Below the pieces are notes generated by a model. The model was not told the DNA's origin and did not search any database. It saw only the letters and a program-made list of their open reading frames with translations. Below are positions 35,058 to 42,671 of a stretch of DNA of 64,000 nucleotides, piece by piece (within the stretch, counting starts at the first letter, position 1; each line of letters begins with the position of its first letter). The translations under genes and the position numbers were made by a program. Source of the stretch: Litorimonas sp965205225 (GTDB taxonomy: Bacteria > Pseudomonadota > Alphaproteobacteria > Caulobacterales > Maricaulaceae); the NCBI GenBank assembly GCA_965205225.1, contig CBDBFZ010000002.1:930001-994000 (forward strand), written 5' to 3'.

Positions 35058-35103
35058 GGAAAGGGCGAAGACACACCCCTCCCTTCAGTCTTCGCCCTTT
35101 TCC
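35058..35103 (+). terminator. Long hairpin upstream of trmD
   Basis: GGAAAGGGCGAAGAC (35058-35072) pairs with GTCTTCGCCC...TCC (35088-35103) apart from one extra T, a 15-bp stem with a 15-nt loop ending in TTTT. It may end transcription entering from the IS4 side or act as a leader attenuator of trmD-rplS. Confidence 0.6.
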
Positions 35104-35133
35104 AAACTTTCCCATTCCCCTACAGGCCCGTCG

Positions 35134-35868
35134 ATGAGCAAGACCTCACATATGCACGGAACATATCCGTGGCACGCCACCGTGCTGAGCCTCTATCCGG
35201 ACGCATTTCCGGGGGTTTTGGCTGCATCAATCATTGGCGGCGCTGAAAAAAGCGGCATCTGGCAGCTCGACACGGTAGACATTCGAGACTTTTCCACTAA
35301 TAGGCACCGAACTGTTGACGGCACTCTGGCGGGTGGCGGCGCAGGACTTGTCCTGAAGCCCGACATTTCAGCCAAAGCCATAGACAGCGTGGTCTTAGCA
35401 GACCGCCCGCTATTATACATGACCCCTCGAGGCCGGCCACTGACGCAAGTGCGCGTCAGGGAGCTTGCTGCCGGGCCGGGTCTTGTTTGTTTTTGCGGAC
35501 GGTTCGAAGGCCTTGACGAACGCGTCATCAAATCGCGCAATATGGAGGAAGTCTCCATTGGCGATTTTGTACTCGCGGGCGGTGAGGTTGCAGCTCAGGC
35601 CATGATCGAAGCGTGCGTGCGCCTGCTCCCCGGAGTCCTCGGCCGCGCGGACAGTCTCGATGAAGAGAGTTTTGAGACGGGCTTGTTGGAGTATCCACTC
35701 TATACAAAGCCCCGCGATTTTGAAGGTCGGGAAATCCCGGCCGTGCTCACTTCAGGCAACCACGGGGCCGTGGATCGTTGGCGGCGGACGCAAATGGAAG
35801 AGATTACCAAGGCGCGCCGCCCGGATCTGTGGGCAGCGTACCAACACAGAAAAGACTCGAAGACGTAA
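35134..35868 (+). CDS. trmD: tRNA (guanine-N1)-methyltransferase TrmD
   Basis: 244 aa from the ATG at 35134; a longer start at 35056 lies within the hairpin. The SPOUT knot motifs are clear: FCGRFEGLDERVIK and SIGDFVLAGGEVAAQ, then LLPGVLGRADSLDEESF and LLEYPLYTKPRDFEG. It methylates G37 of tRNAs to prevent frameshifting. It precedes rplS by 28 bp as in the usual rpsP-rimM-trmD-rplS operon, but rpsP and rimM are not upstream here. Confidence 0.95.
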   Translation: MSKTSHMHGTYPWHATVLSLYPDAFPGVLAASIIGGAEKSGIWQLDTVDIRDFSTNRHRTVDGTLAGGGAGLVLKPDISAKAIDSVVLADRPLLYMTPRGRPLTQVRVRELAAGPGLVCFCGRFEGLDERVIKSRNMEEVSIGDFVLAGGEVAAQAMIEACVRLLPGVLGRADSLDEESFETGLLEYPLYTKPRDFEGREIPAVLTSGNHGAVDRWRRTQMEEITKARRPDLWAAYQHRKDSKT

Positions 35869-35896
35869 CTTGTCATCGATAAGAAAGTGAGTCGCT

Positions 35897-36292
35897 ATGA
35901 ACGTGATTGAAAAACTCGAAAAGAAAGAGGTTGAGCGTCTGTTGGACTCCGGTAAAGTCATTCCTGATTTCGCCGCTGGTGATACGCTGGTTGTGCAGGT
36001 TCGCATTACCGAGGGCACCCGTACCCGTCTGCAGGCCTTTGAAGGCGTCTGTATTGCCCGGTCCGGTGCCGGTATCCATGAGAGCTTCACAGTCCGGAAA
36101 ATCAGCTACGGCGAAGGTGTCGAGCGGGTCTTCCCTGTCTACAGCCCACTGGTTGAAGAAATCGAAGTGAAGCGCAAAGGCAAGGTTCGCCGCGCCAAGC
36201 TTTACTATCTGCGCGAGCGTCACGGTAAGTCTGCCCGGATCGCCGAGCGTACGACAGGCCGCGGCATGGAAAAAGGTTGCGCGAAGAAGTAG
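35897..36292 (+). CDS. rplS: 50S ribosomal protein L19
   Basis: 131 aa. MNVIEKLEKKEVERLLDSGK at the start, then FAAGDTLVVQVRITEGTRTR, FEGVCIARSGAGIHESFTVR and FPVYSPLVEEIEVKRKGKVR, the standard L19 sequence at the 30S-50S interface. The C-terminal extension (SARIAERTTGRGMEKGCAKK) is common in alphaproteobacteria. A hairpin follows 47 bp later. Confidence 0.97.
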   Translation: MNVIEKLEKKEVERLLDSGKVIPDFAAGDTLVVQVRITEGTRTRLQAFEGVCIARSGAGIHESFTVRKISYGEGVERVFPVYSPLVEEIEVKRKGKVRRAKLYYLRERHGKSARIAERTTGRGMEKGCAKK

Positions 36293-36339
36293 CGTCCTGC
36301 CGAGCACTAAACAGGCGCTTCGTTTCATACTCATTTGAA

Positions 36340-36359
36340 AACCCGCCTCCCGGCGGGTT
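36340..36359 (+). terminator. Hairpin after rplS
   Basis: AACCCGCC and GGCGGGTT pair around a 4-nt loop; the following GCGTTTCC is only a weak T tract. Confidence 0.55.
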
Positions 36360-36397
36360 GCGTTTCCAGCTCGGTTTAAACCTTGGATCTTTGCATA

Positions 36398-36909
36398 TCA
36401 GGCCTTGGCAATATTGCGCATCATGTCGATATCGCAGCCCGTAGCGTACCCATACCCCGCTTGATGCCCAGCAGAAGCGCCGCTCCGTTCATGGCATAAC
36501 AGAGTTCAATCAATCCTGCGTCCACCATATTCATATTCGCGCCGGATCACCTCTCTTGCTTCAGGATCGTTGATCCGTTTGCCAATTACGGCATCGGCCA
36601 AGCGTGCGGTGCCGCCAATCCTTCCGATAGCGCCGTATAAATACCGCTTCAAAACTTGATCGATCAAACCGACATCTATGCTTGTTTGCCGCGCCAGATT
36701 GATCTCAGCTTCAACGCAGGTTCCGCAATCCATGCTATGTGCCAAGCCTCCTGTGGGGCGCATCGGTTCAGATCTAGGAACCCAAAGAGACGATTATAGT
36801 GGGTCAGCAGCCCGGAGTCCGTGTCGGTAATTGCGTGGACATAGTCGAACGACACGCCGATCCGTTTTCCCGCCCGATCAATCAGAGTGTGAGGAATCAT
36901 TTTCAACAT
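36398..36909 (-). pseudogene. AhpD/carboxymuconolactone decarboxylase-like protein, frameshifted
   Basis: From the ATG at 36909 the protein starts MLKMIPHTLIDRAGKRIGVS and runs to AWHIAW. A frameshift near 36730 leads into MDCGTCVEAEINLARQTSID, which carries the redox Cys pair of the AhpD fold, then ARLADAVIGKRINDPEAREV. Another break follows and the conserved ending (LCYAMNGAALLLGIKRGMG, then CDIDMMRNIAKA in a further frame) completes it. At least three lesions mean it is inactive. Confidence 0.75.
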
Positions 36910-37001
36910 GCTTTCTCCCGCATAGAGCTCATGCCGTCCGGCTATCGCCTTCCGGTAACGGACTATTTCCCCTCCACGGGACCGAAAATTGGAAACATCC
37001 G

Positions 37002-37730
37002 CTACATCGCATCTTTCAAAGCCCGCCGACGCCCTAATTCTTCGGCATTCCCGGCCAGCCAGAACGGGTTGGTCTTACGCTCAATCGCAACCATTGTCGG
37101 CACAGTTGGTTCACCCCGTTTCCGCATCGACTCATAAGTCGCAATCACAGCCTGCAACTCAGGCAAATCGCCATCGACTGTCACGGCGAATTTCGCGTTG
37201 GAAAGCGTATATTCGTGGGCGCAATAGAGCTTCGTCTCTTCGGGCAGGCTCAGTATCTTGTCGAAACTCTCCCACATCTGCTCCGGCGTGCCTTCGAACA
37301 GACGCCCGCAGCCCAGCGTGAACAGCGTATCACCGACAAAACACGCGCCTGCCGCTTCGAGATAGAAGACGATATGCTCCGTCGTATGGCCGGGCGTTTC
37401 CATGACACGAACCGAATGTGCGCCAAAATCAAACGTGTCGCCCTCACCCAGTTTTGTGTCGATCCCCGGAATCCGCCCCTCAATCCGGCCGGGGCCGTAA
37501 ATCTGGACGCCAAATCGGGCCTTAAGCCTCATATTCCCGCCCGTATGATCTGGATGCCAATGCGTGTTCCAGATTTCCGTCAGTGACCAGCCTCTGACCA
37601 TGCATTGCCGGGCAATCTCTTCGCCGTCCGGTGTGTCGATGCTGGCCGTGCGGTCGCTCGCCGGATCATGGACCAGAATGCCGTAATTATCGGACAGGCA
37701 GGGGAAGAGGTGGATCTGGATATCGGACAT
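37002..37730 (-). CDS. gloB: Hydroxyacylglutathione hydrolase (glyoxalase II)
   Basis: 242 aa from the ATG at 37730. It hydrolyses S-lactoylglutathione to lactate and glutathione, completing methylglyoxal detoxification. The metallo-beta-lactamase fold metal site is THWHPDHTGG (about residues 57-66), followed by ETPGHTTEHIVFYL and FVGDTLFTLGCGRLFEGTPE. The C-terminal glyoxalase II region is YCAHEYTLSNAKFA with ERKTNPFW near the end, the glutathione-binding part. Divergent to a decayed gene. Confidence 0.94.
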   Translation of the reverse strand: MSDIQIHLFPCLSDNYGILVHDPASDRTASIDTPDGEEIARQCMVRGWSLTEIWNTHWHPDHTGGNMRLKARFGVQIYGPGRIEGRIPGIDTKLGEGDTFDFGAHSVRVMETPGHTTEHIVFYLEAAGACFVGDTLFTLGCGRLFEGTPEQMWESFDKILSLPEETKLYCAHEYTLSNAKFAVTVDGDLPELQAVIATYESMRKRGEPTVPTMVAIERKTNPFWLAGNAEELGRRRALKDAM

Positions 37731-37771
37731 GGGCACAACTTAGCCCGTCTGGAAAGTTTTGGCGAGGTGTT

Positions 37772-38246
37772 AACCATCCGGCCTCTTAGCGCGTGTACAG
37801 GCACGACCCGTTGCAGATTCCTTCCCGGTTCCTCTCTTGCCATCCTGATCGCACTGATCTTTAGCTCCGACAATGCGTAGGATGCGATCTTCGATGTTCA
37901 AGCCGAAGATCCCGCCGTCGAAGTCGTTCTCGACGCCAAGGAGGTGGAACTGGAAGACTTTTTCGAAGAGCGCGAAATCGCCAAGATCGACATGCCCGCC
38001 TATGAGCCTATTGCAACCATGACAATGGTGAGGAATCGGTCCCTCTGGACCATTCCAACCAGGAAGCGACCGAATTCACCGATATTGACGACGATGATCT
38101 GGTAGAAATGGATGCCAAGCGCGCAACCTCGTCTGGACACACCCGGTCAAATCGGAGCCGATGTTCCAATCACCTGCCTCATTGGCACTGACACGCAGGA
38201 TGACGGTACCTGTCTGGCCGGGCCGGATTACCGATTCGAGGATTAG
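37772..38246 (+). pseudogene. Decayed gene for an acidic, membrane-anchored protein
   Basis: A possible GTG start near 37772 leads into a hydrophobic stretch (SSLAILIALIFSS) stopped by TAG. The same frame continues with a strongly acidic segment (DPAVEVVLDAKEVELEDFFE). Two further frame changes carry a similar acidic part (DIDDDDLVEMDAKRA) and a Cys-containing end (PITCLIGTDTQDDGTCLAG). Each piece looks coding, but together they cannot be translated. The family is not recognised. Confidence 0.5.
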
Positions 38247-38270
38247 GCTTTAACGCCGCCACCTCCGTCA

Positions 38271-38291
38271 TTACCGGGCTCGTCCCGGTAA
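38271..38291 (-). terminator. Perfect hairpin downstream of cysS
   Basis: TTACCGGG and CCCGGTAA pair around CTCGT. It lies 80 bp past the cysS stop; without a clear T tract it may be a rho-dependent or bidirectional stop signal. Confidence 0.4.
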
Positions 38292-38370
38292 TTCAGGGCT
38301 CAATAAGACAAACCTTCCGCGACCAGCCGCTCTGGATTGCAAGGACAAGCCTTGCAATAACAGGGAAATA

Positions 38371-39879
38371 TTACGCCTTCCGCCAGCTCGTCCCGTCAGC
38401 ACCATCCTCAAACACGATCCCGCGCGCTGTCCCCTCATTCCGGATCCGATCCGCCTCCGCCCAATCCTTCGCTTGCCGCGCCGCATGACGGGCGGCGGCG
38501 AGCGCGTCGAATTCGGCGGAATCATCAGTAGAGGCGTTGCCCCGGAACCAGTCGTCGGGATCGCGTTGGAGGAGTCCAATTGATTGAAGTGGACCGAAGA
38601 AAGAATCCAAACTTTCAACTGAGAAATTATTAGAAAAAAACATACTTTTATCAGAAACATATTTAGTTTTCTCTGACTGATTGCTAAAATCATATGAAGT
38701 TAAATAGGTTAATTCTTTACTATTGCTGATGTTAGTAAATAAACTTGGAATATTTAGATCTTTTAATAGATTGGGCTCTAAATCAATTGGGTAAAATTCT
38801 TCCCTTGGTGCGGGTTGTTTTCTCAGATCTAGCAAAACCCGATAAATTTTATCCAACTGCGCCTTGCTCTCTCTCAGTAAATTCTCGGACCAGATCAACT
38901 CATTCCGGTAATGTGCTTTCAGAAGCGCGAGCCGAATCACTTCCCCGTCCCACTGCTCCAACAAATCGTGGACGAGTACGACATTCCCCAATGACTTGGA
39001 CATTTTGTCCTTGCCCATATTGAGGAATTCATTGTGGACCCAGTAGCGGGCAAACTCGGTGTCATTCGCCGTCTCTGATTGCGCGATTTCGTTTTCGTGG
39101 TGCGGGAAGCGCAGGTCGATACCACCGCAGTGAATATCGATGGTTTCGCCTAGCGTTTCCTTCGCCATGGCTGAACATTCGATGTGCCAGCCGGGACGGC
39201 TAGGAACGGACGCAAAGCCGTGATTTCCGTATTTTTTCCAGTCCACAAAATAATGGGTCGATGACTGCTGCTGGCTCCAACCTGGTTCACCGCCGGGCGA
39301 AGGTTTCCACAACACAAAGTCGGCGGCGTTGCGTTTGGCGCTAACAACCTCTACCCGCGCGCCAGCCAAATTATCGTCCAACACCCGCCCTGACAATTTG
39401 CCGTAATCCTCATCTTTGGTGACATCGAAATAGATGTGGCCGCCCGCTTCATAGGCCGCATCCTTGTCTAGCAGGGTGACGATAATGTCCGCCATCTGCT
39501 GAATATGCTCGGTCGCTTTGGGCTGCACCGTCGGCGGCAGGCAGTTCAGCCCGGCGAGGTCTTCATTGTAGATGCGCGCATATTTTTCCGTGATCTCAGA
39601 GATCGGAACACCCTGCTCCATCGCGCTGGCAATGATCTTGTCATCCATATCGGTCAGATTGCGGGCATAGCGCACATGGTCTTCGCCATAGATATGACGC
39701 AGCACACGGAACAGCACATCCGCCACAACGGCGGCGCGTGCATTGCCGATATGGGCATAGGAATAGACTGTCGGCCCGCAATTATACATCGTCACGCGTT
39801 TGGAGTCCTGCGGCACAAACGGTCGGACCTCACGCGATAGTGAATCATACAAAGAGAGGGGGTGGTCTTGGTTCTCCAT
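38371..39879 (-). CDS. cysS: Cysteinyl-tRNA synthetase with an unusual AT-rich segment
   Basis: 502 aa class I synthetase. Motifs: NCGPTVYSYAHIGNARA (zinc Cys and HIGH region, about residue 30), HIECSAMAKETLG and IHCGGIDLRFPHHENE (zinc ligands), MSKSLGN (KMSKS loop). The region from about residue 364 to 434 (about 38590-38790) differs from the rest: it is very AT-rich and full of Ser, Asn, Phe, Leu, Lys (FTNISNSKELTYLTSYDFSN), while the frame stays open and the normal ending resumes (GLLQRDPDDWFRG). This is the helical linker/anticodon side, a variable part, so the enzyme is probably active; origin by replacement or relaxed codon use is open. Confidence 0.94.
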   Translation of the reverse strand: MENQDHPLSLYDSLSREVRPFVPQDSKRVTMYNCGPTVYSYAHIGNARAAVVADVLFRVLRHIYGEDHVRYARNLTDMDDKIIASAMEQGVPISEITEKYARIYNEDLAGLNCLPPTVQPKATEHIQQMADIIVTLLDKDAAYEAGGHIYFDVTKDEDYGKLSGRVLDDNLAGARVEVVSAKRNAADFVLWKPSPGGEPGWSQQQSSTHYFVDWKKYGNHGFASVPSRPGWHIECSAMAKETLGETIDIHCGGIDLRFPHHENEIAQSETANDTEFARYWVHNEFLNMGKDKMSKSLGNVVLVHDLLEQWDGEVIRLALLKAHYRNELIWSENLLRESKAQLDKIYRVLLDLRKQPAPREEFYPIDLEPNLLKDLNIPSLFTNISNSKELTYLTSYDFSNQSEKTKYVSDKSMFFSNNFSVESLDSFFGPLQSIGLLQRDPDDWFRGNASTDDSAEFDALAAARHAARQAKDWAEADRIRNEGTARGIVFEDGADGTSWRKA

Positions 39880-39905
39880 GGGGTCGCCCCCTATATCCCT
39901 AGGCT

Positions 39906-40604
39906 ATGGCTTGGAACCCTTATGATCAGGATGAGTGGGATCGCGGTTGGATCGAACCGATTCCAAAGCGGCGATGCTCGCCCGTGGCCGTGTTCACCGT
40001 TCTGTTGCTGGCCGCAATGTTTGTCTGGGAAGCGCTGCAATCACCGCCCGAACCAGAGGCACGCTTCAATCTCGTGGTCAAGGATAGTGTCGCCTATACC
40101 TATGACGGTACGGACAAGGACAGTTTCAACGATGTTTGGATGCAACTCGACACCAATCCGCAGCTGCGCACCATCGTTTTGAAACATGTGCTTGGCACGA
40201 CCCATCTGGGCGAGAATACGCGTATTGCACAGATGATCCGTGTACACGGGATCAACACCCATCTGGAGTGCACCTCCTTCATTGCGTCGGGCGGGGTTGA
40301 TCTGTTCCTAGCAGGGCAGGACCGCACGATGGAATGCGGCGCGCGGATCGGGGTTCACAGCTGGAAGAGCGAGAATGGCAACACACCGCGCAAGCTCGGC
40401 TTTGATCCGATTGAGGAGTGGATGGAGGTCTTTCACAGCATACTTGATGTTGATCCGGAATTCTACCAGTTTGCGCGCGCCGCCGCGACGCACAGCTCGC
40501 TCTATTTCCTCTCGTGCAGCGATCTGGAACGGTTCGATATTCTCACTGTTGGGGTCTGTGAAGAGACAAACTGGCTTGGTTTTCTAACCGGATCAAGCCA
40601 ATGA
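39906..40604 (+). CDS. Membrane-anchored ClpP/crotonase-like protein 1
   Basis: 232 aa. An N-terminal transmembrane helix (VAVFTVLLLAAMFVWEAL, about residues 28-45) anchors a periplasmic or cytoplasmic domain. That domain resembles predicted ClpP-like proteins of the COG3904 kind: a YTYDGTDKDSF segment, a LRTIVLKHV strand, FIASGGVDLFLAG where ClpP-like proteins have the nucleophile serine, and CGARIGVHSW with a conserved His. Proteolytic activity is not proven. The ATG of the next gene overlaps its stop, and the two proteins are paralogues. It is divergent to cysS by 26 bp. Confidence 0.65.
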   Translation: MAWNPYDQDEWDRGWIEPIPKRRCSPVAVFTVLLLAAMFVWEALQSPPEPEARFNLVVKDSVAYTYDGTDKDSFNDVWMQLDTNPQLRTIVLKHVLGTTHLGENTRIAQMIRVHGINTHLECTSFIASGGVDLFLAGQDRTMECGARIGVHSWKSENGNTPRKLGFDPIEEWMEVFHSILDVDPEFYQFARAAATHSSLYFLSCSDLERFDILTVGVCEETNWLGFLTGSSQ

Positions 40605-41191
40605 GATGGGACCTGATCGGGCTTGCAGGTGCAGCGTTCGTCATTCTCAACGCTATCATCCTACAATCTCCGGACCCGGACCGGTTGCGTTTCGAGGTCG
40701 AGGGCAGCCGAGCCTATGGGTATGGTTTCACCGATGGTCGATCTCAAACCGTTGTCGACCGTCTGCTGCGCGATCATCCAGACGTCGACACGCTGGTCTT
40801 GATCGACATGCCCGGAACGCGAGATGTGACGTCCAATTATCGGCTGGCCCGAGACATTCGACGCGCGGGGCTGGCGACAGAGCTACAGACCAACTCCCGC
40901 ATCGCCTCTGGCGCGGTTGATTTATTTCTTGCGGGGCGGCCTCGAACCATTGCTTGCGGGGCAAGGATTGGCATCCATGCATGGGGGTCGAGCGGCTTCG
41001 ACGCGCAAGACGTTGTGTGGGACACACATCGGCGATATTCACGCGATTTCCTCTCTGACATGGGAATCGACCCCGATTTCTATGATTTTCGGACTGCCGC
41101 CGCCGGGTCTGACGACATCCATTGGATGAGTGTGGAAGAGATCCATCGCTGGAGTTTTGCGAGCAAAGAGCTCAGTTGCGTCCGCCCATAG
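40601..41191 (+). CDS. Membrane-anchored ClpP/crotonase-like protein 2
   Basis: 196 aa paralogue of the preceding gene, overlapping it by 4 bp (ATGA). One N-terminal hydrophobic helix (LIGLAGAAFVILNAIIL) is followed by the same block order: YGYGFTDGRSQ, a hydrophobic strand (VDTLVLIDM), SRIASGAVDLFLAG and CGARIGIHAWG. The pair may form a heteromeric complex. Family function is not known; the ClpP-like reading comes from the Ser...Gly and His patterns only. Confidence 0.65.
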   Translation: MRWDLIGLAGAAFVILNAIILQSPDPDRLRFEVEGSRAYGYGFTDGRSQTVVDRLLRDHPDVDTLVLIDMPGTRDVTSNYRLARDIRRAGLATELQTNSRIASGAVDLFLAGRPRTIACGARIGIHAWGSSGFDAQDVVWDTHRRYSRDFLSDMGIDPDFYDFRTAAAGSDDIHWMSVEEIHRWSFASKELSCVRP

Positions 41192-41192
41192 C

Positions 41193-41215
41193 CCCCCGGA
41201 ACAGCGTGCCGGGGG
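41193..41215 (+). terminator. GC hairpin after the ClpP-like pair
   Basis: CCCCCGG (41193-41199) pairs with CCGGGGG (41209-41215), 9-nt loop, followed by TCTCC. Strong stem, weak T tract. Confidence 0.6.
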
Positions 41216-41279
41216 TCTCCACTCCCTCCCCTGATCGGGGTTAGTGATTGAGTGGTTTTAGCCGGATTATTGGTCCAGA

Positions 41280-41471
41280 TCAGGCGTATAGTCGCCTATA
41301 ATTCAGACAAATCATATCGCCCTGGGCCGTTGTCCTTGCCGGGCAGGTTACTGTCGTGGTTTTCAGCACAACTTCATCGTTTTTCTTCTTCATATGGCCA
41401 TCTTTAGCCATTGCCGGGGCTACAACTGCCAGTGTAGCGGCTCTAATGAGGGCGATTTTAAAATAAGTCAT
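41280..41471 (-). CDS. Small secreted protein, 63 aa
   Basis: From the ATG at 41471, preceded by AAAGGA, the product has a signal peptide (MTYFKIALIRAATLAVVAPA, cleavage after AMA) and a short mature part with two Cys (TTTVTCPARTTAQGDMICLN). The Cys pair could form a disulfide in the periplasm. No family recognised. It is divergent to folE. Confidence 0.6.
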   Translation of the reverse strand: MTYFKIALIRAATLAVVAPAMAKDGHMKKKNDEVVLKTTTVTCPARTTAQGDMICLNYRRLYA

Positions 41472-41688
41472 AAGATGTGTCCTTTCAAAATTACTTCGTT
41501 TTAAAAAATCATTTATTTCAATACCCTGGAAGGCATGGAGTTCAGCCGCTTTCCTACACAATCAACGGAAGGTCACTCACTTCCATTCCAAGAAACCTCG
41601 TCTTAACATCACGATTTCGTTGCAATCTCATGGACGATAGGCGGGTTTCACCCTTACGCAGCCGCGAGTCGCTCCCTATATCGCTGCC

Positions 41689-42291
41689 ATGAGCAAACCG
41701 ACTCTCAAGCCCGTCCCGAAGACAGAACGCCCGTCGCCCGAAGCGGCGATCGATGCTGTTCGGACTCTGATCGCTTGGGCTGGCGATGATCCGAACCGGG
41801 AAGGCCTGCGAGACACGCCAAAGCGCGTCATCAATGCGTATCGAGAATGGTTTCGAGGTTACGATATGGACCCAGCAGAGGAGCTGTCTCGTACATTCGA
41901 AGATGTGTCAGGCTATGACGATATGGTTCTGCTGCGAGAAATCAATGTTGAAAGCCATTGCGAACACCATATCGCGCCGTTTCTGGGCCGTGCCTATGTC
42001 GCCTATCTACCCACCGACAAGGTGGTGGGTATCAGTAAGCTGGTGAAAGTGGTCGAAGCCTTCGCCAAGCGTCTGCAGACTCAGGAAACCATGACGGTGC
42101 AGATCGCCGATACGATCGAAGATGCGCTCAAACCCCGCGGTGTGGCCGTGATGGTCGATGCCTTACACCAGTGCATGAGTACACGCGGCGTGCATCATCC
42201 AGACGTTTCCACCATCACCACCCAGTTCACGGGTGAGTTCAAGACAAACCCGACCTTACAGGATCGCTTTCTTCGCGTCATCGGTAAATAA
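41689..42291 (+). CDS. folE: GTP cyclohydrolase I
   Basis: 200 aa. It converts GTP to dihydroneopterin triphosphate, first step of folate synthesis. The zinc and catalytic residues are visible: INVESHCEHHIAPF (about residues 83-96) and QCMSTRGVHHPD (about 164-175). GLRDTPKRVINAYREWF and VGISKLVKVVEAFAKRLQTQE are also diagnostic. The length equals the usual bacterial enzyme. Confidence 0.97.
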   Translation: MSKPTLKPVPKTERPSPEAAIDAVRTLIAWAGDDPNREGLRDTPKRVINAYREWFRGYDMDPAEELSRTFEDVSGYDDMVLLREINVESHCEHHIAPFLGRAYVAYLPTDKVVGISKLVKVVEAFAKRLQTQETMTVQIADTIEDALKPRGVAVMVDALHQCMSTRGVHHPDVSTITTQFTGEFKTNPTLQDRFLRVIGK

Positions 42292-42480
42292 AAAACGGCC
42301 CGCCTGATTATCAGAGGAGCAGCCTACATATCTACGGTCGGCAGTAAGCTTTTTGTCGACCCGAATTGCGCGAACAGGCGCGGCGCAGTTTGGCCAACCT
42401 CCCTCGCAATCCTCCGGATGACCGGATCGGTTGTCGAAAAGCATGTTGCCCGTAAGTACAGTGCATAGGTCCTCGCACAT
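42256..42480 (-). CDS. Possible Cys-rich small protein between folE and purD
   Basis: A 74-residue minus-strand frame from the ATG at 42480 (MCEDLCTVLTGNMLF, then PEDCEGGWPNCAAPV and YVGCSSDN) with five Cys. It overlaps the end of folE by 36 bp and no family is recognised. A longer start at 42525 lies inside a perfect palindrome. It could be real or chance; the rest of the 380-bp gap holds only the palindrome. Confidence 0.3.
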   Translation of the reverse strand: MCEDLCTVLTGNMLFDNRSGHPEDCEGGWPNCAAPVRAIRVDKKLTADRRYVGCSSDNQAGRFLFTDDAKKAIL

Positions 42481-42507
42481 GGCGTCGGAATCAGCTCCGA
42501 CAAGTTT

Positions 42508-42535
42508 ACTCTGACAAATGCGCATTTGTCAGAGT
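42508..42535. promoter_or_regulatory. 28-bp perfect palindrome
   Basis: ACTCTGACAAATGC followed directly by its reverse complement. It has no spacer, so it is more like an operator for a dimeric regulator than a terminator. It lies 137 bp before purD and just upstream of the possible Cys-rich gene. Confidence 0.6.
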
Positions 42536-42671
42536 GGTCTCACTCATGCGACGATTCGGTAAAGCTTGGTTAACGCGCATTAGGACTTTTTTACATCGGC
42601 TCAGGTTTGCATCGCGATTGTGTGCCTTCTACGATCTAGCCGACCTCGAGCGCGTCCGCTAAGACGCGCCC

